A DNA stretch of 64,000 bases from an uncultured Prevotella sp. (GTDB lineage Bacteria; Bacteroidota; Bacteroidia; Bacteroidales; Bacteroidaceae), in the NCBI GenBank assembly GCA_946188165.1, contig CAMHTW010000010.1, positions 1 to 64,000 on the forward strand. The letters are read 5' to 3'. The notes under the pieces are model-generated. The model was given only the letters and a program-made list of their open reading frames with translations, was not told the DNA's origin and ran no database searches. The position numbers and the translations under genes were made by a program. This document shows positions 34,151 through 42,100 of the stretch, in pieces (positions within the stretch are counted from its first letter, which is position 1; each line of letters starts with the position of its first letter).

Positions 34151-35914
34151 ATGAATATGAAAAAGAAACTATTCTTCGCAGCAATCGCCATCACAGCATT
34201 GGCAAGCTGCTCAAGCAACGACTTCGTGGGTGATGAGAGCCCACAAGTGACAAGTGAAATCGTTGGAGCTATTAGCTTTGGCTCTAGTACACCAGCTATC
34301 ACGCGTGCTGCCAAATCAGGTGCTGACGCCGCTACTGATTTGAATAACAACTTCGTGGTATTTGGTTATAAGACTGTTAGTGCAGCTACTCAGACGGTGT
34401 TTGATAACTATCAGGTTAATTATGTAACTAATACAGCTAATACGACAGAGTCAAATTCTGTAAATTGGGAGTATGTTAGTTATAAGAACTTGCCTTTTGG
34501 TACTACCACGACATCTGGCGGTACATTAAACACTGATGGCGTTGCCAAAAACGCAAATGCTTCTTCAACTAATATAGAACAGTCAATTAAATACTGGGAT
34601 TTTAATGCAAGTCAGTATGATTTCTTTGCCTATTCATTAGGCGCAGGCGAGGCTGATAATGATGATGAAGGTACTGATCCTCAGTATGCAAAAGCATCAG
34701 CCCTTTCAAATTCAACCTACACATTGGAGGGTAATGCTGCACAACTAGGTACATGCTATATCTCTAATAAGAAAATTGTAGCGCCAGCCACTTCTGCAAC
34801 GGAGGTGGATCTCGAGTTCCGCTCTTTCCTGACTAAAGTTCAGCTGGGATTCTACGAGACTATTCCTGGTTATTCTGTAAAGGAAGTTAAGTTCTATCCT
34901 TCATCTTCAGAGACTTCCACTACAACCCCTAGCCTTTATACAGCAACTGCAGTTATTCCCAATGGTGGTAAGTACACAGTTACTTTTGATGCAAGTGGCA
35001 AAGCACAAGTTGCATTAGCAACAAGTGATCCTGCACCAACAAAAATTTCAAAGATAGATTTCAATACTACTCTGACAGATTATGTTGGAGCTGATTATAA
35101 AGAAGACAATACAAGTACTGTCTATTTGGGTAGAGCATCTAATGCTGCTACCAAGACAAACGTTATAAATGTTCTTCCTAATCCAGCTAATACGAATGCA
35201 TTGAATTTGAAGATGGACTTTACCCTTGTATCACGTGATGGTACTGGTGAAACTATTAACATGACTGGTGCTACCGCAGTTATTCCTGCTGCTTATGCTC
35301 AGTGGAAGCCAAACTACAAGTACACATACCTCTTTAAGATTAGTGATAACACCAATGCACAGTCAGGTACTATCACAGGTCTGTATCCTATTACCCTTGA
35401 TGCTGTCATAACCGACGCTCAAGATGGTAGTCAGGAGACAATTACTACTGTTAGCAATCCTAGCATCACAACCTATGCTAATGCTTCTGCTGTGCTGACT
35501 GATGAAGAGTATAAGTCAGGTGCAAATATCTATGTAGTTGTAAATGATGGTGTAGCTCTTACCGTTGGCACAAATGCAAAGCTCTATACAGCAACAGTTG
35601 AGGCTGGTGCAGCTCAGGGTATTACTGAAGAAACAGTGAAGAATGCATTGGCTAATGGAACTCAGACTCCTACAGGTACTTGGACAGTCACAGACGCTCT
35701 TGGAAAGAAGTTGGTTGTTACCACAGCTAGTGTACCAACTCTCACTGCAACAACAGAGATAGCTGCGGACGACTCTCCTACAGGTGTTGCTATCACTGTA
35801 AATGGTGCTAAGTTTACACCTACTGCAGCTGGCTACTATGTATTTGAGTTTACCGACACATCAGATAGTAACAAGAAGTACTATAAGGTCATCAAAGTCG
35901 TAGCAGGCTCATAA
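34151..35914 (+). CDS. Fimbrillin-family lipoprotein 3
   Basis: 587 residues. Lipobox LASC (C20) followed by SSNDFVGDE. The first strand AISFGSSTPAITR ends at R52, in line with the sites in fimbrillins 1 and 2. IKYWDFNASQYDFFAYS, FRSFLTKVQLGFYETIPGYSV and the terminal KYYKVIKVVAGS keep the family pattern. YKYTYLFKISDNTN and ITTYANASAV are shared with fimbrillin 2. Overall it is a more diverged paralogue. It is A+T-rich like fimbrillin 2. It has its own long leader upstream, and a GC-rich hairpin begins right at its stop codon. It may be an alternative shaft pilin. Confidence 0.85.
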   Translation: MNMKKKLFFAAIAITALASCSSNDFVGDESPQVTSEIVGAISFGSSTPAITRAAKSGADAATDLNNNFVVFGYKTVSAATQTVFDNYQVNYVTNTANTTESNSVNWEYVSYKNLPFGTTTTSGGTLNTDGVAKNANASSTNIEQSIKYWDFNASQYDFFAYSLGAGEADNDDEGTDPQYAKASALSNSTYTLEGNAAQLGTCYISNKKIVAPATSATEVDLEFRSFLTKVQLGFYETIPGYSVKEVKFYPSSSETSTTTPSLYTATAVIPNGGKYTVTFDASGKAQVALATSDPAPTKISKIDFNTTLTDYVGADYKEDNTSTVYLGRASNAATKTNVINVLPNPANTNALNLKMDFTLVSRDGTGETINMTGATAVIPAAYAQWKPNYKYTYLFKISDNTNAQSGTITGLYPITLDAVITDAQDGSQETITTVSNPSITTYANASAVLTDEEYKSGANIYVVVNDGVALTVGTNAKLYTATVEAGAAQGITEETVKNALANGTQTPTGTWTVTDALGKKLVVTTASVPTLTATTEIAADDSPTGVAITVNGAKFTPTAAGYYVFEFTDTSDSNKKYYKVIKVVAGS

Positions 35915-35953
35915 CCCCTCCCCCCTACGGGCTCCCTCGCAAGAGGGGGCCAA
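35913..35953 (+). terminator. GC-rich palindromic element at the end of fimbrillin 3, possible attenuator
   Basis: CCCCTCCCCCCTACGGGCTCCCTCGCAAGAGGGGG begins within two bases of the TAA stop. CCCTC and GAGGG arms can pair. No U-run follows, so it would more likely slow or partly stop transcription, or stabilise the upstream mRNA, than end it. It belongs to the same element family as those in pdxA2 and the RluA gene. Confidence 0.45.
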
Positions 35954-36089
35954 TAGGGCTAATAAGGCTAATAAGATAATAATTAAAAAAACAATGAGCG
36001 AGCAAGAAACGAAGAAGGACGAGGCCATTAAGGCTAATGAGGCTAATGGGGCTTATAAGCCCAATGAAGCTAATGGGCCTGAAGCCAAT
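35950..36089 (+). repeat. 9-bp repeat (AATGGGGCT) block spanning the spacer and start of the four-helix gene
   Basis: CCAATAGGGCTAATAAGGCTAAT in the spacer (35950-35980) and AATGAGGCTAATGGGGCT with further units at 36027-36089 inside the gene. In the gene the frame is AAT-GGG-GCT, giving Asn-Glu/Gly-Ala linkers. Confidence 0.75.
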
Positions 36090-36764
36090 AGCCAGCCCCA
36101 GCGCAAAGCGCTGGAGCCTAAGCCCTTCTTGCCAAAGAAGGGTAACTATCGTGGACTCATCGTCTATCAGAAGGCGGAGTGTATCTACGATATCACCTTC
36201 TATTTTGCTCACCATTACTTCGTGGAGCGCAAGGATCGCACCATCGACCAGGTCGTTCAGGCCGCCCGCTCTGGTAAGCAGAATATCGCAGAGGGCTGTG
36301 CAGCAGCCAGCACCTCTGCTGAGACAGAGTTGAAACTGCTGGGGGTGGCCCGCGCCAGCATGCAAGAGACGCTGTTGGACTACGAGGACTATCTGCGTAC
36401 CCGCCACATGGAACAGTGGCCCTTAGACGATCCTCGTACCCAGCAAATACAGGAATATAGCAAGGTGCACAACCGTCCGGAGGACTACACGAAGGACATC
36501 GACAAGCGCTCACCCGAAGTCCTGTGCAACATTGCTATCACCCTGATCCACCAGTTCGACAACATGATGGGCAGGCTACTGGATCGCCTGCAAAAGGACT
36601 TCGTGGAAGAAGGCGGTATTCGCGAGCGGATGACTGCAGCGCGCCTGGGCTACCGCAATGAGCAGAAAGCCCGCATCGCAGAGCTTGAGGCGGAGAACGC
36701 CAAGTTGAAAGCCCGCATCACCGAACTGGAGGCCGCCCTGCGGCAGAAAGGAGACAAACTATGA
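35994..36764 (+). CDS. Four-helix-bundle protein (S23/IVP-like with suffix domain and coiled coil)
   Basis: 256 residues with no signal peptide. Residues 1-45 are a hydrophilic repeat-made tail (NEANGAYKPNEANGPEANSQ). The core (about 50-140) reads LIVYQKAECIYDITFYFA ... AARSGKQNIAEGCAAAS, the signature of the 23S-rRNA-intervening-sequence-type four-helix bundle. The suffix part has LIHQFDNMMGRLLDRLQKDFVEEGGIRERM. The last 40 residues form a coiled coil (LEAENAKLKARITELEAAL). The function of this family is unknown; related bundles serve as accessory proteins in diversity-generating retroelements. It is the only cytosolic product in the pilus locus and overlaps the next gene by ATGA, so it is made with the pilins. 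Confidence 0.83.
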   Translation: MSEQETKKDEAIKANEANGAYKPNEANGPEANSQPQRKALEPKPFLPKKGNYRGLIVYQKAECIYDITFYFAHHYFVERKDRTIDQVVQAARSGKQNIAEGCAAASTSAETELKLLGVARASMQETLLDYEDYLRTRHMEQWPLDDPRTQQIQEYSKVHNRPEDYTKDIDKRSPEVLCNIAITLIHQFDNMMGRLLDRLQKDFVEEGGIRERMTAARLGYRNEQKARIAELEAENAKLKARITELEAALRQKGDKL

Positions 36765-37996
36765 AAAGACCAATGAGGCTAATGAGGCCAATAAGGCTAA
36801 TGGGGCTAATGGGGCCAATGAGGCTCATGGGACTCATAGGACTCATGGAGCTTATGGGGTGTAGCGGAGGTGAGGACGCCACAGGACAGACTCCAACGAC
36901 ACCGCCTACCCCGACGACACCTACGATAACGGAGACTGCCATCACTTTCAGCGGACAGCAAAGCGAAGAGCAGGCTGTAAGCCGAGGGGCCAATAGGGCT
37001 TATGGGCCTTATAGACGGGCGGCTGGCACCCCGCTGAGCGATGCAGGCGTAAGACAGTTCCACGTCTGGGGCTATAAGAACATGGACTACGAGGCTGATG
37101 CCTATGGCGGCACGCAGACGGTGTTCCCAGGCTATACCGTCAACTGGATTAGCGGCAGCGCCGCCACGACAACTACGAACAGCAACGGCTGGGAGTATGT
37201 GGCTCAGCAGACAACCGACGACGAACAAACCATCAAGTACTGGGACATGGGCGCCAAAGCCTATCGGTACTTTGCGGTAACAGGAGGGCTGAATGGGACC
37301 TATGGGGCCAATGGGGCTTATGGGGCCTATGAGTTCAGCATTGCGGCGGATGCCAGCAGTGAAGGGGCGAGGACGGCTACGCCGTACTTCAGCAAGCTGT
37401 GGTTCTCGACGGGAAATCTGGGCGCTTACCCCGACAAGCAGTTTGGCAAGCCCGTGACGCTGGAGTTCCTGAAGCCCTTCGCGCGCGTGCGATTCCTATA
37501 TAAATATTCCACCCCGCGCGAGGGATTTAAGATGACGGAACAAAAATTCCGTCCCACGGACGATGTGAGTGCCGCAGATGACGCTAAGGCGAAGATAGCC
37601 CGCAAGGGTACGGTGACTGTCCACTACCCCACTGAGGGAACTGCCACTAAGGAGTGGTACACAGTGGTAGTAGATAATGATAAGTCCACAAGGCTGGAGG
37701 CCTTTACTGAGGACTTCGACCCTGATAACGACACCAAAGTATATACCACCTGTGACAACGGCTGGTATTGGGTGTTGCCAATCATTTCGCAAGGCAGCTA
37801 TACGCTGACGGTGAAAGTAAATAACAACGATAGAGCTGTCACTGTGCCTGCGGAATATATGACTTGGCTGCCAGGCTACAGCTACACCTACATCTTCAAA
37901 GTCACCGAAGAAGGCGGTGTGGAGATTGGTTGGGTAGAGTATGCCATGACACCTTGGACTGAAATGACTGCCACCAAAACGGTATATAATTGGTAG
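36761..37996 (+). CDS. Fimbrillin-family lipoprotein 4
   Basis: 411 residues. The signal peptide is built wholly from 9-bp repeats (MRLMRPIRLMGLMGPMRLMG…) and ends in a LMGC lipobox (C34). A Thr/Pro-rich spacer leads to the first strand AITFSGQQSEEQAVSR (R75), then a second repeat-made linker (GANRAYGPYRR). The Mfa-like motifs QFHVWGYKNMDYEADAYGGTQTVFPGY, GWEYVAQQ and IKYWDMGAKAYRYFAV follow. It is shorter than fimbrillins 1-3 and more GC-rich. It may be a minor or tip-proximal subunit. The start overlaps the four-helix gene. Confidence 0.82.
   Translation: MKRPMRLMRPIRLMGLMGPMRLMGLIGLMELMGCSGGEDATGQTPTTPPTPTTPTITETAITFSGQQSEEQAVSRGANRAYGPYRRAAGTPLSDAGVRQFHVWGYKNMDYEADAYGGTQTVFPGYTVNWISGSAATTTTNSNGWEYVAQQTTDDEQTIKYWDMGAKAYRYFAVTGGLNGTYGANGAYGAYEFSIAADASSEGARTATPYFSKLWFSTGNLGAYPDKQFGKPVTLEFLKPFARVRFLYKYSTPREGFKMTEQKFRPTDDVSAADDAKAKIARKGTVTVHYPTEGTATKEWYTVVVDNDKSTRLEAFTEDFDPDNDTKVYTTCDNGWYWVLPIISQGSYTLTVKVNNNDRAVTVPAEYMTWLPGYSYTYIFKVTEEGGVEIGWVEYAMTPWTEMTATKTVYNW
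36771..36861 (+). repeat. 9-bp repeat array encoding the signal peptide of fimbrillin 4
   Basis: About ten consecutive units ATG-RGG-CYN (for example ATGGGGCTA, ATGAGGCCA). The same unit in the frame AAT-GGG-GCT gives the ANGA linkers elsewhere in the locus. Other short blocks in fimbrillin 4 lie at 36986-37018 and 37288-37330. Confidence 0.85.
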
Positions 37997-38008
37997 GGAG
38001 ATAGTGAT

Positions 38009-38040
38009 AATTGATAATTGAAAATTGAGAATTGAAGATT
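38009..38040 (+). repeat. GATAATTGAAAATTGA repeat before fimbrillin 5
   Basis: Seven-base-like units (AATTGATAATTGAAAATTGAGAATTGAAG) fill the gap between fimbrillins 4 and 5 and include the apparent TTG start codon at 38032. A twin run lies at 39141-39166, before giant gene 1. Confidence 0.75.
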
Positions 38041-39153
38041 GAAAAGACCATAGTAAGAATACTGGTACTCATGAGCCTGACGGTGCTCATGGGATGCTCT
38101 GCAGACTCTGAACCAGAGACGTCGGAGATGAAGACGGCTGCGGTGGAGGTGGTAAGCTTTGTCACGGGGTATGATGAGGCCTATGGGGCTAATGGGGCTC
38201 ATCGGGCCTGGGCGATTCCCTCGGGGTATGTGGCCTATGAGGACGGAGAGCAATCTATTGGCATTGCCTTTACGCAGAATGACGTAGAACCAAGGATTGG
38301 CAACTTTTTCAAGAGTGGAGACAAGTGGCGTACAGACTTGGAGAACATTGAAGCAGGAAGCTACCAGCTCTATGGCTATATTCCTCATCAGACAGCGATT
38401 AATTATAGTATTACGGACTATAATGGGGCTAATGGGTCCTATAGCACGGGGGCTATTATGACCCTGCAGAATGTACCCACTGTGATGCCTAACGACCTCT
38501 GCGTGGTCATTGGTGCTAAGCATGGTACAGATAAAGAGCACGATAGCGGGTTGCGGCAGGGTGACTTTAGTTTTACTGCTAAGCAAGGTACCGACAGCAA
38601 AGACTACGTCTTCCTGCTCTTCGACCACCTTTATGCCGCCCTGCGTGTGCAGATGAGGGTACAAGGCGACTATGCTACCCAGCGCACCATTAAGCTGAAG
38701 AAACTCCGCCTGCAGGCCAGTGTCGGTAATACGCCAACGACGAAAAAGACCAGTATCACCATTGCGTTGAATAAGACGACGGATGGTACCAACCCTATCA
38801 CTAATGTCATCTTCACACCTACGGGTACGGAAATTAGTGATGGTGTGATAGTAGAATCGAAAGATGGTATCGAGCTGACAACAGCCTTCCAACCATTCCA
38901 GAGTCATTTCATGCCTGCTGGTGTCACTAAACTGAATCTGATCAGCACGTATGATGTCTATGATAGAAAAGGCAATCTGATACGCCTGAACGATGAGGCT
39001 ATCAATACCATAGATATACAGGAGTTGTTTTCAGGACAGACCCAAGCGTTACGTGGACGTCGGTATACAATCAATATGACGATTAACCCGACGTACCTTT
39101 ATATGCTGTCGGAGCCAGACTTAGACAACCCTACTGTTACAATTGATAATTGA
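38032..39153 (+). CDS. Fimbrillin-like lipoprotein 5 (possible tip or minor subunit)
   Basis: 373 residues if translation begins at TTG 38032 (KIEKTIVRILVLMSLTVLMGC, lipobox cysteine at 22). No ATG is available before the lipobox that would leave a full signal peptide, and an in-frame TGA lies two codons upstream of the TTG. The mature protein has two repeat-made segments (AYGANGAHRAW and YNGANGSYS). Its later part YVFLLFDHLYAALRVQMRV resembles the central strand of fimbrillins, and the end RRYTINMTINPTYLYMLSEPDLDNPTV fits tip-type fimbrillins. It has no clear ITR site. A repeat that holds the start codon could affect expression. The stop is inside the twin repeat. Confidence 0.75.
   Translation: MKIEKTIVRILVLMSLTVLMGCSADSEPETSEMKTAAVEVVSFVTGYDEAYGANGAHRAWAIPSGYVAYEDGEQSIGIAFTQNDVEPRIGNFFKSGDKWRTDLENIEAGSYQLYGYIPHQTAINYSITDYNGANGSYSTGAIMTLQNVPTVMPNDLCVVIGAKHGTDKEHDSGLRQGDFSFTAKQGTDSKDYVFLLFDHLYAALRVQMRVQGDYATQRTIKLKKLRLQASVGNTPTTKKTSITIALNKTTDGTNPITNVIFTPTGTEISDGVIVESKDGIELTTAFQPFQSHFMPAGVTKLNLISTYDVYDRKGNLIRLNDEAINTIDIQELFSGQTQALRGRRYTINMTINPTYLYMLSEPDLDNPTVTIDN
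38171..38212 (+). repeat. 9-bp repeat block inside fimbrillin 5
   Basis: ATGAGGCCTATGGGGCTAATGGGGCTCATCGGGCC read in the hydrophilic frame (AYGANGAHRA). A second block is at 38418-38448. Confidence 0.75.
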
Positions 39154-39166
39154 CAATTGATAATTG
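39141..39166 (+). repeat. AATTGATAATTGACAATTGATAATTGAC repeat before giant gene 1
   Basis: The stop codon of fimbrillin 5 (39151-39153) lies in this repeat, which is nearly the same as the run at 38009-38040. Confidence 0.75.
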
Positions 39167-39171
39167 ACGAT

Positions 39172-42100
39172 ATGAGACGGATTATTACCATATTGAAAAA
39201 GGACATGAGGCCAATGGGGCTGATGAGGTTGATAGGCCTGACAGTGCTTATGAGCCTGATGGGCTTGTCGGTTCATGCCCAGATTAAGATTGGTGGTAAC
39301 GTATATGGTGGCGGAAACCATGCAGAGGTACGAGGAAGCACGAAGGTGACGGTGCTGAAGGGTGACATCGGTGCTGTGATGGATCCTGATGTAACGAAGC
39401 GCCAACTGGCAGATCCCAGCGGTAAGGTGTTCGGTGGTGCCCGTATGGCCAATGTAGGTGGCAGCTCATTCGTTCATATCGATGGTGAGAATGCCACCGG
39501 CTATATCCTTATTAATCAGGTATATGGCGGTAATGATATTGCCGGTACTATCGGCACAGCAGCAGCCGTAGGAGCAGAGATTCCTACGGAGCTGACGGAA
39601 ACCCAACCAGAAAGTGGGACTAATGAAAAGAAGAACAAGGTCGATAACACGTTCAACAGCTATGTGCGCATCAGCACGAAAGCAACTAATGAGCATTATA
39701 CTCAAAGCGAGATTGATGCTGCTTCAACAAACCCTGAGGCTGCTGCTTACGGAAAGACAACCAACGACGTGAAGCCCGATCCTTTGGCAAAGAAGGTTTA
39801 TATCGGACAGCTCTTCGGTGGCGGTAATGGTGACTTCACCTATACCGATGATGAGGGAAATCAGCTGAAAGATGGCGACGATTATATTATCAAACAAGGC
39901 GACACGATTATTGCCAGGAGTGCTACACCTTTCCAACTCCCCGAACTGGACAAGACCTATCTTGAAATCAAGGGCGGTTCTATCGTCTATGGCTATGGAG
40001 GTGGTAACAATGCCACGGTGAAACAGCAGAACATCATCCACATTGACAACCCCAGTGCGGTGGTGAACCATATTCTTGTGGATGCCAATGGCAATGAGGG
40101 TAATGATGAGACCTATACGACCTATGAGACTAATAAGAAAAATGGGGACGAAAATCCGCTTCCTTCGGGCTATACCGACCTGCTGACAACAGAACGTTTC
40201 AAGGAGATGGGTATCAACACCACTTTCTCATTCCCCAGTAGTGGTGCATACCAAATAGGCCGTTTCTTCGGTGGTAACAACAAGGCGGAGATGCATATCC
40301 GTCCTACGTGGAACCTGCTGGCGGGTAAGGTGCGTAACCTGTATAGCGGCGGTAACAAGGGCTCCATGACCTCTCCCGATGGTTTGCTCCTTGAAATCAA
40401 GGACTACTCCAGCCTTATTGTCGATAACCTCTTTGGCGGTTGTCGTATGGCAGATGTCATGCCAACGAACGACGATGGTGTCTATACGCCGTGTTTGAAC
40501 CTGCCGGGCTACCACTTCCCCCATCAGCTGTCTGCCCGTGTATTGGTAAAAGGTGGACATATCAATAATGTCTATGGTGGTAACGACGTGACAGGTACGG
40601 TCTATGGCGGTAATGCTGTCGATATCAATACTACCGTCTATGGCGACGTCTATGGTGGCGGTAATGGTGCTTATCCATACACAGACTCTCCATCACTTAA
40701 AGATGATCCCACCTATGGCGACTTCTGCTACTATGACGAAAACAGTCCCGGTGGTACTGAGGGCCTTAATGCCTTCCGTCCGAACGCCGAGCAGGTGTCT
40801 ATCCATCTGTTAGGTACTGAAGAGCACAAGACAGTCATCAAGGGTTCTGTGTTCGTCGGAGGAAACTGTGCATCGTTGGCTACCAAGATGAGTAATCCAT
40901 TGGTCGAGTTGAAGATAGGCTCATATGTTATTGCCGATAAGGTATTCCTTGGCAACAATGGTGAGAAGATGGTAGATGAGTCTATTCTTCAGCATTATGC
41001 CAATGTATATCCAGGAGCAGAAGGCTTCAGCTCATTTAATTTTAAAGAAGGCCCATCCACGTTTGCAGATTATATGGATGGTGTTGCCATGCCTTTGAAG
41101 CCCAGTCTCGTTTTCGATAATACTGCGAACGGCGATGCGGCCACATACATTGACAACACGAGTATGATAGGCTCGTTCTTCGGTGGTGGTAACAGAGGTA
41201 GTATGACCGTAGGCGGCAAGACGACTCTGAAGTTCGACAAAAAGCTGATTATCTTCGATAAGATTGTTGCCGGCTGTAACAACGCCAATGTAGCAGAAGG
41301 AACGTATAATGCTGCTTATGAAGGTGGTCTGTTAGGCGCTACCGACGAACGTGACAGCTACACCGAGGGTGGCAAGATTAAAGACCGCATAGAGTTGAAC
41401 CTCGACAACGTTCTTATAGAGCCTAAACGCTGGAACGACACCTTTACAGCAGTCCCCAATGGTACGACACTTACGGCAGGCAAGGAGTATTATGAGACCG
41501 ACCTGCACGAGACGAAGTTTATTGCTAACGGTACAGAGGTTTCCACCACAGCTAATCCATACTATGAATTGACGACTGTCGGATTGAGTCTGGAGTGGAA
41601 CACTGCCAAGTGGTCATTAGCCGAGAATGACTTTGTCAGTACCGGAACATCAAAGACCGGAAGCCCAAAGGACTGTGAAGATATCGACCGTCGTCTGCTC
41701 TGTGGTAACGTCTATGGCGGTTGCTACAATAGTGGTCATGTAAATGGTAATGTGGTTATCAACATCAACCAGAACTTGATGGATCGTGATGTCATCTTTG
41801 CCCAGGCTGCTGATAATGATCCATACAAGATCAGCGGTGAGCGCCGTACTGGTGTGCTGAAGGAAGCTCAGGGTGACGACGTGATGGCAACATCCTTGGC
41901 TGTTTACGGTGGCGGATTTGGTGCTGATACTGAGATATGGGGTAGCACCACCATCAACCACAATAATGGCTATGCCTTCCAGATGTATGGAGGTGGCGAG
42001 CAAGGTGTTGTCGGTAAGAAAAACAACGACGGTGAATACACCTATAACGCAGCCTACAGCACTACTGTCAATCTAAAAGGTATCAATGCCGGCTACTCGG

